Part shown: piece after piece, positions 9,570 through 18,631 of the stretch
Layout of the letters: each line of letters begins with the position of its first letter
Position numbering within the stretch: position 1 is the first letter of the stretch
Assembly (NCBI RefSeq): GCF_009498295.1
Contig: NZ_CP040813.1
Location: 1-64,000, forward strand
Direction: 5' to 3'
DNA: 64,000 nt
From: Oceanihabitans sp. IOP_32
Lineage (GTDB): Bacteria > Bacteroidota > Bacteroidia > Flavobacteriales > Flavobacteriaceae
The notes under the pieces: model-generated
The model's input: the letters and a program-made list of their open reading frames with translations, nothing else
Database searches by the model: none
What the model was told of the DNA's origin: nothing
Program-made: the position numbers and the translations under genes

Positions 9570-9671
9570 TAATAAAATATTACAGCTATAAAATTAATCG
9601 TACACAAAAAGTAAAGTTTTACTTTTTTTACATTTTAAAAATCCAAACAACAATTTGTAACGTATATAGAG

Positions 9672-9695
9672 AAGCCTCATTTTATGGGGCTTTTT
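9672..9695 (+). terminator. Terminator after GAPDH
   Basis: AAGCC...GGCTT stem with a short AT-rich loop, ending in TTTTT. Confidence 0.65.
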
Positions 9696-9783
9696 CGTAA
9701 ATATTTCTGTATTAGTAAACATAATTTTATAACTTCGTTTTTTATTTTTTTAAACACAACTATCTCACTTAAACCAATTGTAA

Positions 9784-10404
9784 ATGAATATTTTTAAGCA
9801 CATTTCCCTTATTATCGTTTTTTTAATAAGTTCACTAACCTGTTTCTCGCAAGCTCAGCCACAGGAAGAATTATCTTTAAATGATGCTACTATTCCTAAC
9901 CAGTTTGAATATGTTTTAAGAAAATCTGGGAACTTTAAAGGTACAGACGGACAGCCCTATGAAGCTGTAAAACGAAGTATGTTTTTCAATTTACGAGACA
10001 ATACTATTGACTCGTTAAATACTTTAAAAACAAAGTTAGAAAACTCAAAAATTACCGTTGAAGCTCAAAAAAAAGAAGTTAACGATTTAAAAGCCAAACT
10101 AGAGAGCACACAAACAGCACTAGATACTACAAAATCTGAGAAAGACAGTATGTCTCTTCTAGGTATGCAAATGAGTAAAACAGGTTATAATGTACTCATG
10201 TGGACTATTATAGCTGGTTTATTGGCCTTGTTTTTGTTATTTGTATACAAATTTAAAAACAGTAATGCTGTGACTCGAGAAGCCAAGAAAGCCCTAGAAG
10301 ATATTGAAGAGCAATTTGACGACCACAGAAGAGTGGCTTTAGAACGCGAGCAAAAAGTAAGACGCCAGCTACAAGATGAAATCAATAAACAAAAAGGAAT
10401 TTAA
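9784..10404 (+). CDS. Envelope protein with coiled coil and one C-terminal membrane helix
   Basis: A 206-residue protein of unknown function. It starts with a cleavable signal peptide (FKHISLIIVFLISSLTCFSQAQ). A globular stretch (about 30-75) is followed by a coiled coil (SLNTLKTKLENS to TTKSEKDS, about 78-122), a transmembrane helix (VLMWTIIAGLLALFLLFVYKF, about 137-157) and a highly charged tail rich in Glu, Arg and Lys. It appears to be a periplasmic coiled-coil protein anchored by the C-terminal helix with a cytoplasmic tail. Similar flavobacterial proteins are sometimes labelled tRNA methyltransferases, which this sequence does not support. Confidence 0.8.
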   Translation: MNIFKHISLIIVFLISSLTCFSQAQPQEELSLNDATIPNQFEYVLRKSGNFKGTDGQPYEAVKRSMFFNLRDNTIDSLNTLKTKLENSKITVEAQKKEVNDLKAKLESTQTALDTTKSEKDSMSLLGMQMSKTGYNVLMWTIIAGLLALFLLFVYKFKNSNAVTREAKKALEDIEEQFDDHRRVALEREQKVRRQLQDEINKQKGI

Positions 10405-10442
10405 TTAAGAGTTTATATCTAAATTCTTATGCCAGATTAACA

Positions 10443-10472
10443 ATACGACATTTCAAAATTAAATTGGTATTA
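10443..10472. repeat. Dispersed 30-bp repeat, copy 1
   Basis: A 30-bp sequence beginning ATACGACATTTC is found again, identical and in the same orientation, at 20126-20155. Both copies are intergenic. Confidence 0.7.
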
Positions 10473-10505
10473 ATAATCGATGTAGATTGTTAAACGATTG
10501 ATTAA

Positions 10506-10538
10506 AGCTGAACAATCCAGTGATTGTTCAGCTTTTTT
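10506..10538 (+). terminator. Strong terminator between convergent genes
   Basis: AGCTGAACAAT / ATTGTTCAGCT (11-bp perfect stem, 10506-10532) is followed by TTTTTT. It serves the + strand gene ending at 10404. The opposite flank is only weakly A-rich, so it may be less effective for the converging purC. Confidence 0.85.
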
Positions 10539-10629
10539 ATGCTATAGTTTTAGATTTTTAAATCGCTTTACCGTCGGGAAGACTCATACCTCATTTAATC
10601 TATTGTAGTAAAATACGAGGTTATTGTCT

Positions 10630-11589
10630 TTACTGTTGCACAGTTTTAAGATACTCTAAAACGTTTTGTTCTATGCGCTCTTGAATGTTAGAAATGTCTG
10701 CTTTTACAAAACGCTCTCCTGTAATTTTTTCATAAAGCTCGATGTAACGGCTACTCACACTTTCAACATATTCGTCGCTCATTTCAGGCAGAGTTTGGCC
10801 CTCTAATCCCTGAAAATCTTGTGCTATAAGCCATTGGCGTACAAATTCTTTAGACAGTTGTTTTTGAGTTTCACCTTTATCTTGACGCTCTTGATAGCCA
10901 TCGGCATAAAAATAGCGTGAGGAGTCTGGTGTGTGTATTTCATCTATTAAAACAATTTTACCTTCTTTTGTTTTACCGAACTCATATTTAGTATCCACCA
11001 AAATTAAACCTCGAGATGCCGCTATTTCACTCCCTCTTTGAAATAATTTACGGGTGTAATCTTCCAAAACCTTATAATCGTCTTCTGAAACAATCCCTTT
11101 AGCTATAATCTCTTCACGTGAAATATCCTCGTCGTGATCACCCACTTCTGCTTTGGTTGCTGGTGTAATTATAGGTTCAGGAAACTTATCGTTCTCTTTC
11201 ATGCCTTCGGGCATTGCCACGCCACATAATAGACGTTTTCCTGCTTTGTATTCACGGGCAGCATGACCAGACATGTAGCCACGAATTACCATTTCTACTT
11301 TAAAAGGATCGCATAAAAGCCCAACAGCGACATTTGGATCTGGTGTAGCGGTTAACCAATTAGGAACAATATCTTTTGTAGCCGCCATCATTTTAGTCGC
11401 TATTTGGTTTAATATTTGTCCTTTGTATGGAATGCCTTTTGGCATCACGACGTCGAATGCCGATAGCCTATCGGTTGCAATCATCACTAACTGCTCGTTG
11501 TTAATATTGTATACTTCTCTAACTTTTCCTTTATAAACACTTTTTTGATTAGGGAAGTTAAAATTGGTGTCTGTTATTGTTTTACTCAT
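10630..11589 (-). CDS. purC: Phosphoribosylaminoimidazole-succinocarboxamide synthase (SAICAR synthase)
   Basis: PurC joins CAIR and aspartate with ATP in de novo purine synthesis. Family hallmarks are [28 protein letters not shown] at the N-terminus, [33 protein letters not shown] and [16 protein letters not shown]. At 319 residues it is the longer eukaryote/Bacteroidota type. It lies 148 bp downstream of phoH on the same strand, with a structured element between them. Confidence 0.97.
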   Translation of the reverse strand: MSKTITDTNFNFPNQKSVYKGKVREVYNINNEQLVMIATDRLSAFDVVMPKGIPYKGQILNQIATKMMAATKDIVPNWLTATPDPNVAVGLLCDPFKVEMVIRGYMSGHAAREYKAGKRLLCGVAMPEGMKENDKFPEPIITPATKAEVGDHDEDISREEIIAKGIVSEDDYKVLEDYTRKLFQRGSEIAASRGLILVDTKYEFGKTKEGKIVLIDEIHTPDSSRYFYADGYQERQDKGETQKQLSKEFVRQWLIAQDFQGLEGQTLPEMSDEYVESVSSRYIELYEKITGERFVKADISNIQERIEQNVLEYLKTVQQ

Positions 11590-11640
11590 AAAGTTTAGCG
11601 TTTTGCTTTTAGTTCTGGTTATGTTTTAATCTAAAATGCC

Positions 11641-11713
11641 TAGCCCCGATTGAAACGGCATCCTTTTTTGCCATGAAAGCAAAAAAGATATAGTTGAAAG
11701 CGGGAAACAGCTT
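11641..11713. ncRNA. Structured intergenic element between phoH and purC
   Basis: A GC-richer stretch folds as nested stems. Outer AGC/GCT and CCCG/CGGG pairs (about 11642-11648 and 11701-11713) enclose a hairpin CCTTTTTTGC / GCAAAAAAG (about 11662-11686). The central hairpin could terminate transcription of phoH; the outer pairing is more than a terminator needs. I recall very similar sequences after many flavobacterial genes but cannot name an RNA family. Confidence 0.4.
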
Positions 11714-11737
11714 CTAATACTTTTAAAATACGAACGA

Positions 11738-12691
11738 TTAATTTGTGCTATCGATACTTTTGTAGGCTTCTATAATTTTTTTAACAAGTTTATGTCGAAT
11801 AACATCTTTCTCGTCTAAAACAATGATTCCCACGCCTTCTACATTTTTTAAAATTAATAAAGCCTCTTTTAACCCCGATGTCGTGCGCCGTGGTAAATCT
11901 ATTTGACCAGGATCTCCAGTCAGTAAAAATTTTGCGTTTTTCCCCATACGGGTTAAAAACATTTTCATTTGTGCTGGGGTAGTATTTTGGCCTTCGTCTA
12001 AAATTACAAAGGCATTGTCTAAAGTACGCCCCCGCATAAAGGCTAAAGGTGCTATTTGAATGGTGCCATTTTCAATATAATACGCCAATTTTTCGGGCGC
12101 AATCATGTCTCTTAAAGCATCGTACAGGGGTTGCATATATGGATCTAATTTTTCTTTTAAATCGCCTGGCAGAAACCCCAAGTTCTCTCCTGCCTCGACG
12201 GCTGGTCGCGTTAAAATAATACGCCTCACTTCTTTATTCTTTAAAGCTTGTACTGCTAAAGCTACACCAGTGTAAGTTTTACCTGTTCCAGCTGGTCCAA
12301 TAGCGAAAACCATGTCGTTTTTACGCATGCTTTCAACCAATTTACGCTGGTTGGCCGTTTGTGCCTTAATAAGTCTACCGCCTACACCATGCACAATAAC
12401 GTCTCCACTTTTTTGAGAGGTTGTGTACTCTTCACTACTTTGGCTCGTTAAAACACGTTCTATAGCGTTTTCGTCTAGCTTATTATACTTGGAAAAATGC
12501 TTTAATAACATCGTGATACGTCTGTCAAACTCCTCTAATAGAGCTTCGTCTCCAAAGGCCTTAATTTTATTTCCTCGCGCTACTATTTTAAGCTTTGGAA
12601 AATATTTTTTTAACAGTTCAATATTACTGTTTTGTTCTCCAAAAAATTCTTTTGGAGTGATGTCTTCAAGTTCGATAATAATTTCGTTCAA
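11738..12691 (-). CDS. PhoH-family ATPase
   Basis: A 317-residue cytoplasmic PhoH-like protein (PhoL/YbeZ type). The N-terminal KH-like region (about 1-100) is followed by a superfamily-1-helicase-like NTPase. Walker A is GPAGTGKTYTGVA (about 131-143). RAFMRGRTLDNAFVILDEGQN-type sequence provides Walker B, and LTGDPGQIDLP is the sensor motif. PhoH proteins are linked to RNA metabolism and ribosome maturation. It diverges from the SAM hydrolase gene. Confidence 0.93.
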   Translation of the reverse strand: MNEIIIELEDITPKEFFGEQNSNIELLKKYFPKLKIVARGNKIKAFGDEALLEEFDRRITMLLKHFSKYNKLDENAIERVLTSQSSEEYTTSQKSGDVIVHGVGGRLIKAQTANQRKLVESMRKNDMVFAIGPAGTGKTYTGVALAVQALKNKEVRRIILTRPAVEAGENLGFLPGDLKEKLDPYMQPLYDALRDMIAPEKLAYYIENGTIQIAPLAFMRGRTLDNAFVILDEGQNTTPAQMKMFLTRMGKNAKFLLTGDPGQIDLPRRTTSGLKEALLILKNVEGVGIIVLDEKDVIRHKLVKKIIEAYKSIDSTN

Positions 12692-12798
12692 AGGCCTATT
12701 TTATTTTATTTTCTTCTGAATTAGTGATAATAATATTCTCTCAGATGAAATGATTTCTTAATTTTGTGGTTTACACATATCTGAAACTCAAAAATACA

Positions 12799-12806
12799 TA
12801 AATTTG
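12799..12806 (+). promoter_or_regulatory. -7 element ahead of the SAM hydrolase gene
   Basis: TAAATTTG matches TAnnTTTG, 38 bases before the ATG. A second match, TAATTTTG (12834-12841), lies only 3 bases from the ATG and would put the start of transcription inside the gene, so I prefer the upstream one. Confidence 0.35.
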
Positions 12807-12844
12807 AGTGATCAAACATTAAAAATATATCAATAATTTTGCCA

Positions 12845-13717
12845 ATGGCGATAATTACTTTAACAACCGATTTCGGACAAAAAGATTACTTTGCTGCTGC
12901 AACAAAGGGTGCCATCTATAGTGAGCTTGCCGATGTTAAAATTGTTGACATTTCGCATTCGGTATCGCCTTTTAGTATTCCTGAAGCCGCTTATATCATT
13001 CAGAATGCCTATAGTAGTTTTCCTAAGGGTACCATTCATATTATTGGGATAGACGCTGAGCTAAACCCAGAAAATAAACATATCGCACTAAGTCTAGACG
13101 ATCACTATTTTATTTGCGCCAATAATGGTATTATGAGTATGATTTGTTCTGAAATTGTCCCTGATAAAATTGTTGAAATTAATATTCACGACAGAATTCA
13201 AACCAGTTTTCCCGTTTTAGATGTTTTTGTAAAAGTAGCTTGCCACATTGCCCGTGGTGGTACTTTAGATGTTATTGGGAAAAGAATTACTGAAATTAAA
13301 CCCATTAAAAACATTTTGCCGTATGTTAACCAAGATAAAACTCAAATTATAGGCAGTATTATTTATATAGATAATTACGGCAATGTAGTAACCAATATTA
13401 AACGCGAGTTTTTTGAAAATCATCAAAAAGGACGCGAGTTTATCATATCGGCACGAAATTACAAATTCAAGAAAATATTAAATAACTATAGTGATGTGGT
13501 TAATTTTGATATTCCTGTAGAAAAAAGACATGACGAGGGTAAAGGTTTGGTTGTTTTTAATTCTGGTGGCTTTTTAGAGATCGCACTTTATAAAAGCAAT
13601 ACAACTACGGTTGGGAGCGCCTCCTCTTTAATGGGTTTAACCATTATGGATACCGTTACGGTAAACTTTAGTGCTAAGCCCATAATCCCAAAAGGAACCC
13701 AAGATTTTAATAACTAA
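12845..13717 (+). CDS. SAM hydrolase / SAM hydroxide adenosyltransferase (DUF62)
   Basis: A protein of about 290 residues related to fluorinase and SAM hydroxide adenosyltransferase. It cleaves S-adenosylmethionine to adenosine and methionine. The family start ITLTTDFGQKDYFAAATKG contains the nucleotide-binding Asp, and VKIVDISHSVSPFSIPEAAY and YIDNYGNVVTNI follow. I take the ATG at 12845 rather than the TTG two codons upstream, since the family motif begins almost at once. It is followed 5 bp later by a monooxygenase-like gene. Confidence 0.92.
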   Translation: MAIITLTTDFGQKDYFAAATKGAIYSELADVKIVDISHSVSPFSIPEAAYIIQNAYSSFPKGTIHIIGIDAELNPENKHIALSLDDHYFICANNGIMSMICSEIVPDKIVEINIHDRIQTSFPVLDVFVKVACHIARGGTLDVIGKRITEIKPIKNILPYVNQDKTQIIGSIIYIDNYGNVVTNIKREFFENHQKGREFIISARNYKFKKILNNYSDVVNFDIPVEKRHDEGKGLVVFNSGGFLEIALYKSNTTTVGSASSLMGLTIMDTVTVNFSAKPIIPKGTQDFNN

Positions 13718-13722
13718 GCCAT

Positions 13723-14019
13723 ATGTTTGTAAGAATTGTAAAATTGAGTTTTAATGAAAATGATGTTGCTAGATTTCTTAAAAACTTTAATGCGAATAAA
13801 CACAAAATAAGAGCGTTTAAAGGCTGTACTTTTTTAGAATTATACCGGGATAAAAATAACCCTAATATATTTTTCACCTATAGTTATTGGACCACTGAAA
13901 CCGATTTAGAAAGCTACAGAAAATCTGAATTGTTTAAAACTGTTTGGAACAAAACCAAACCGCTTTTTAATGCTAAACCTGAGGCCTGGAGTGTTGATAA
14001 GGTAGAAACTTTGGTCTAA
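13723..14019 (+). CDS. ABM-domain (antibiotic biosynthesis monooxygenase-like) protein
   Basis: A 98-residue ferredoxin-like dimeric alpha-beta barrel protein. It has the ABM pattern: an N-terminal strand FVRIVKLSF, CTFLELYRDKNNPNIFFTYSYW, and a C-terminal LESYRKSELFKTVW helix. Members include small oxygenases such as haem degraders and proteins with no proven activity. It follows the SAM hydrolase stop by 5 bp and is probably co-transcribed. Confidence 0.82.
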   Translation: MFVRIVKLSFNENDVARFLKNFNANKHKIRAFKGCTFLELYRDKNNPNIFFTYSYWTTETDLESYRKSELFKTVWNKTKPLFNAKPEAWSVDKVETLV

Positions 14020-14110
14020 AAACAAAAAACCTAATTGGGCAACAAACACAGAATAATAAAAAAATACCACGATCCCTCATCTCTGGTAGGATACTTACAA
14101 AATAAATGAA

Positions 14111-16495
14111 ATGATAGCCATCTTAAAAAAAGAAATAAACGCGTTTTTTGCATCACCTATTGGATATTTAGTTATTAGCCTATTCCTGTTGTTAAACGGC
14201 TTGTTTTTATGGCTATTTAAAGGTGACTTTAATATTTTAGACTATGGGTTTGCCGATTTATCACCTTTCTTTCTGCTCGCACCATGGATACTCATTTTCT
14301 TAATTCCTGCGGTGACCATGCGCAGTTTTTCGGATGAAAAAAAACAAGGCACCCTAGAGTTATTATTAACAAAACCGATCTCGCATACCCAAATTGTGTT
14401 GGGTAAATATTTTGGGGCATTCGCTTTAATTTTAATCGCGCTTTTACCAACCTTATTATACATTTATACGGTTTATCAATTAGGCGATCCTGTTGGGAAT
14501 TTAGATTTAGGTAGCACTCTGGGCTCTTATTTTGGCTTGCTGTTTTTAATCGCCTCTTATACTGCGATTGGCGTGTTTTGCTCGACCTTATCAGACAATC
14601 AAATTGTAGCTTTTATAATTGCGGTTTTTTTGTGTCTCCTATTTTACATAGGTTTTGAAGGGATTTCAGACTTTACCTCGAACACCTTTGTAGAACAACT
14701 GGGCATAAGTTATCATTTTAACAGTATGAGCCGCGGTGTGCTCGATACTCGCAATATTTTATATTTTTTAAGTGTTAGCCTACTATTTATTGCTTTAACC
14801 ACGAAGAATATTAGTGTAAAAGCGTTTTCTAAAAAACAAGGCATCAAGCTTTTAATTTTACCCATAGTGTTAATACTGGTTAACCTCTTTTCTGCTTCCA
14901 TACATAAACGTTTCGATTTAACTGCAGATAAGCGCTATACCTTAAGTGAAGCCTCAAAAGCAATTGTAGCCCCTGTTAATTCGCCCATTATTATAGATGT
15001 CTTTTTAAAAGGCGACGGTTTTCCTTCAGAAATTAAACGATTACAACGAGAAACTAAACAGTTGCTAGAAGAGTTCGCAGCCGTAAACAAAAACATTAAT
15101 TTTAGCTTTATAAATCCTCTTGAAAACGAGGCCACTCGCGAGCGTAATATTCAACAACTTACACAACGCGGCCTGACTCCTATGCAGTTAAGTGTTCAAG
15201 AAAGCGGAAAAGCCTCACAAGCCATCATTTTCCCTTGGGCTCTGGCCAGTTTTAACGATGTAACCATTAGTATTCCTTTAGTAAAAAACAAAATTGGCGC
15301 TTCCCAGCAAGATTTAGTGAGCAATTCTGTTCAGCATTTAGAGTATGCTTTTGCCGATGCTCTGAGTAAATTAACCATTCCGAAACAGAAAAAAATTGCG
15401 GTTTTAAAAGGCAATAATCAGTTAGAAGACCAATATATTGCAGACTTTATAAAAAAGCTTAACGAGTATTATTTTATCGCCCCTTTTACTTTAGATAGCG
15501 TTTCAAACCAAACACAAAAAACACTTGAAGAATTAAAAGCATTCGATTTAATTATTTCGGCTAAACCAACCGAAGCTTTTTCAGAAAATGAAAAATTGGT
15601 ATTAGATCAATTTACCATGCACGGTGGTAAAAGTTTGTGGTTAATAGATAATGTCGCCATAGATAAAGATAGTTTATACAATGCCAGCGGCAGTAATTTG
15701 GCTCTGGCACGAGATTTAAATTTAAACGATTTCTTTTTTAAATACGGTATACGTATTAACCCTGTTTTAGTTAGCACACTCTACTCTGCTCCTATTACTT
15801 TAGCCATTGGCGAAGGTAGTAATGCACAGTTTCAACATTTAAGATGGCCGTATTCGCCATTGGCCTCATCAAACAGTAGTCATCCTATTGTTAACAATTT
15901 AAATTTTGTGAAGTTCGATTTTGCCAATCAAATCGACACCTTAAAAAACAACCTCAAAAAAACAATCCTATTAGAAAGTGCAGCCCTCACCAGGTTAGAA
16001 GGCACGCCAAGACCTATTAGTTTAGAGGTGGCCACCCAAGAGCAAAATCCAGCCACATTTAACCAGGGCAATCAAACACTTGCTGTACTTTTAGAAGGCG
16101 AGTTTACAAGTGTTTACAACAACAGAATTAAGCCTTTTAAGCTTTTAGAAGTGCAAAACAAAAGCATACCTACTAAAATGGTTGTTATTGCCGATGGCGA
16201 TGTAATTAAAAACGATGTGGTAAAAAATGTACCCCAAGAATTAGGCTTCGATAAATGGACGGGCCAAACTTACGGTAACAAAGAATTTTTACTGAATGTG
16301 GTTAATTATTTACTAGACGACAACGGACTTATAAACATTCGGTCTAAAGAAATTGCTGTGGCTTTTTTAAATCAGCAAAAAATAGCGGCTCAAAAAACGA
16401 GCTGGCAACTCATTAATATCGCGTTACCACTCGTTTTGTTAGCAGGATTTGGTTTTACTTTTAATTACTTTAGGAAGAAAAAATACACGGCTTAA
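14111..16495 (+). CDS. GldF-GldG fusion, gliding-motility ABC transporter subunit
   Basis: A 794-residue protein in which two gliding-motility proteins form one chain. Residues 1 to about 240 match GldF, an ABC-2 permease with six membrane helices (IGYLVISLFLLLNGLFLWLF, then MRSFSDEKKQGTLELLLTKP). A linker helix (IKLLILPIVLILVNLF) leads into GldG (KRFDLTADKRYTLSEASKAI onward, a periplasmic ABC-type auxiliary domain), ending in a C-terminal membrane helix. In Flavobacterium johnsoniae GldF and GldG are separate proteins working with the ATPase GldA; no gldA is in this window. There is no stop or start codon at the junction region. Confidence 0.9.
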   Translation: MIAILKKEINAFFASPIGYLVISLFLLLNGLFLWLFKGDFNILDYGFADLSPFFLLAPWILIFLIPAVTMRSFSDEKKQGTLELLLTKPISHTQIVLGKYFGAFALILIALLPTLLYIYTVYQLGDPVGNLDLGSTLGSYFGLLFLIASYTAIGVFCSTLSDNQIVAFIIAVFLCLLFYIGFEGISDFTSNTFVEQLGISYHFNSMSRGVLDTRNILYFLSVSLLFIALTTKNISVKAFSKKQGIKLLILPIVLILVNLFSASIHKRFDLTADKRYTLSEASKAIVAPVNSPIIIDVFLKGDGFPSEIKRLQRETKQLLEEFAAVNKNINFSFINPLENEATRERNIQQLTQRGLTPMQLSVQESGKASQAIIFPWALASFNDVTISIPLVKNKIGASQQDLVSNSVQHLEYAFADALSKLTIPKQKKIAVLKGNNQLEDQYIADFIKKLNEYYFIAPFTLDSVSNQTQKTLEELKAFDLIISAKPTEAFSENEKLVLDQFTMHGGKSLWLIDNVAIDKDSLYNASGSNLALARDLNLNDFFFKYGIRINPVLVSTLYSAPITLAIGEGSNAQFQHLRWPYSPLASSNSSHPIVNNLNFVKFDFANQIDTLKNNLKKTILLESAALTRLEGTPRPISLEVATQEQNPATFNQGNQTLAVLLEGEFTSVYNNRIKPFKLLEVQNKSIPTKMVVIADGDVIKNDVVKNVPQELGFDKWTGQTYGNKEFLLNVVNYLLDDNGLINIRSKEIAVAFLNQQKIAAQKTSWQLINIALPLVLLAGFGFTFNYFRKKKYTA

Positions 16496-16534
16496 ATGTT
16501 AATAAGTTTGTTTTCTATATTAACAGGTATAGAA

Positions 16535-16542
16535 TATATTTG
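16535..16542 (+). promoter_or_regulatory. -7 element ahead of dnaN
   Basis: TATATTTG matches TAnnTTTG 41 bases before the dnaN ATG. A TTTG lies at 16507-16510, but the 24-nt spacing is longer than usual. Confidence 0.45.
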
Positions 16543-16583
16543 TAAGTAGCATTTTTGTTGAAAATTAAACACATTATAAATAC

Positions 16584-17702
16584 ATGAAATTTATAGTATC
16601 AAGTACCTATTTGTTAAAACAACTACAAGTTTTAGGTGGCGTAATTAACAGCTCGAACACCTTACCTATTTTAGATAATTTTTTATTTGAATTAGACCAT
16701 TCTAAGTTAACGGTTTCTGCCAGTGATTTAGAAACCACTATGGCTTCAACCTTAAGTGTTGAAAGTGATAATGAAGGTAGTGTAGCCATTCCTGCACGTC
16801 TATTACTCGATACTTTAAAAACTTTTCCAGAGCAACCCTTAACTTTTATAATTGAAGAGAATAATACCATCGAAATTAGCTCTAATCACGGTAAATACGC
16901 TTTAGCTTATGCCGATGGCAATGAATTTCCTAAAGCCGTAGTCTTAGAAGACCCGAGTAAAACCGTTATTACTGGCGATGTGCTAGCCACTGCGATAAGT
17001 AAAACTATTTTTGCGGCTGGCAACGACGATTTACGCCCTGTAATGAGCGGTGTTTTTTTTCAGTTTTCTACTGAAGGCTTAACCTTTGTGGCGACCGATG
17101 CACATAAGTTAGTAAAATATACCCGTGAAGATATAAAAGCCAATCAGGTGGCCGAATTTATTATGCCTAAAAAACCTCTAAATCTTTTAAAAGGTATTTT
17201 AGCCGCGAGCGAAGAAGATGTTACTATTGAATACAACGAAAGTAATGCTAAATTTACTTTTGAAAACTCTGAATTGATTTGCCGATTAATAGATGGTAAA
17301 TACCCGAACTACGAGGCGGTAATTCCTAAAGAAAACCCTAATAAACTAACCATAGACAGAACACAATTTCTTAATTCTGTGCGTCGTGTTAGTATTTTCT
17401 CTAATAAAACCACACACCAAATTCGTTTAAAAATTGCTGGTGCAGAGCTTAATATTTCGGCAGAAGATGTAGACTACAGCAACAAAGCCGAAGAGCGTTT
17501 AACCTGTGATTATCAAGGTGACGATATGCAAATAGGTTTTAATTCTCGCTTTTTAACCGAAATGTTAAATAACTTGAACTCAGACGAGGTACAATTAGAA
17601 ATGAGCATGCCAAATAGAGCGGGTATTTTAACGCCTATTGATGGCTTAGATGAAGGCGAACAAATCACCATGCTGGTTATGCCAGTGATGCTGAATAGTT
17701 AA
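16584..17702 (+). CDS. dnaN: DNA polymerase III beta sliding clamp
   Basis: The ring-shaped clamp that tethers DNA polymerase III. It has 372 residues, the normal length, with three repeated clamp domains. Family landmarks are LLKQLQVLGGVINSSNTLPILDNFL at the start, TDAHKLVKY, LICRLIDGKYPNYEAVIP and the C-terminal VMPVML, which ends with the usual short hydrophobic tail. A strong terminator follows, so this is a single-gene unit. Confidence 0.98.
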   Translation: MKFIVSSTYLLKQLQVLGGVINSSNTLPILDNFLFELDHSKLTVSASDLETTMASTLSVESDNEGSVAIPARLLLDTLKTFPEQPLTFIIEENNTIEISSNHGKYALAYADGNEFPKAVVLEDPSKTVITGDVLATAISKTIFAAGNDDLRPVMSGVFFQFSTEGLTFVATDAHKLVKYTREDIKANQVAEFIMPKKPLNLLKGILAASEEDVTIEYNESNAKFTFENSELICRLIDGKYPNYEAVIPKENPNKLTIDRTQFLNSVRRVSIFSNKTTHQIRLKIAGAELNISAEDVDYSNKAEERLTCDYQGDDMQIGFNSRFLTEMLNNLNSDEVQLEMSMPNRAGILTPIDGLDEGEQITMLVMPVMLNS

Positions 17703-17736
17703 TAAATTCTCACGACAGTGGGAATCTCATTATACA

Positions 17737-17774
17737 AAAGCAGCACTCTTTAATGAGATGGCTGCTTTTTTTTG
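17737..17774 (+). terminator. Terminator after dnaN
   Basis: AAAAGCAGC / GCTGCTTTT stem with an inner CTC/GAG pairing, then a run of eight T. Confidence 0.85.
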
Positions 17775-17850
17775 TGGTTTAGAAATGCAAAAACTCAACA
17801 ATTACAGAACTTATAGGATGTTCTTAAATTACACAAAATTTAGAGAGCCA

Positions 17851-18158
17851 CGCTTTGTCATTTCGACGATAGGAGAAATCTCATAATAATTAGTCAAGAT
17901 TTAGAACAAATTTGAGAAGCCTCCTCCATCTTACTACATTTCAACTTGACGTCACCAGTCGTTTTTTATGATTGCGACATTCTCACGTAAAGACTCAAAA
18001 GCATTTTGTTTTCTTGATAACAACGCTTTGTCATTTCGACGATAGGAGAAATCTCAGAATAATTAGTCAAGATTTAGAACATATTTGAGAAGCCTCCTCC
18101 ATCTTACTACATTTCAACTTGACGTCACCAGTCGTTTTTTATGATTGTGACATTCTCA
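17851..18158. repeat. Two tandem copies of a ~135-bp intergenic repeat
   Basis: Copies at 17851-17985 and 18024-18158, 173 bp apart, differ at only a few positions. Each starts with GTCATTTCGACGATAGGAGA, the core of a repeat family widespread in flavobacterial intergenic DNA. No protein is encoded. The remaining gene-free stretch 18159-18631 shows nothing recognisable. Confidence 0.85.
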
Positions 18159-18631
18159 GGCAAAGGCGCAAAGCCCCCTAGTAAAAAAATATCATAATAA
18201 TAAATAATCACTAGTGTCCCATTAAAAATATTAAAATGCTGTCCATCCTTTTAAAATTAAGAACTTTGCACGTTTTTTATAATGTCACCTTCCTTATTTG
18301 AAATAATTATTAAGATTTAAAGGAACTATTTTGTGAATTTAAAGTACTTCTGTTTATCAGTTAGTTAGAATCAAGTCTTGGTTCTTATGTCTATTAGCGA
18401 AGCGGTCTTATGTCTTTTGTCGGACATTAATGATAAATAATTTTAAAACGGCTAAGATTAAAACGGTAACTCAACATTTAAAACAAAGGAGTTTCGGTAT
18501 GCAAATCAAACGGTTTAACCCTCGTTAAAACCTATTAGACTTTCCAGAAAACATTCAACGTAGTTCCATTTCAAGATAAATACCTATATTTAAAATTTCA
18601 TTTTAATTACAGTTAAAGCATTTTCAGATTT

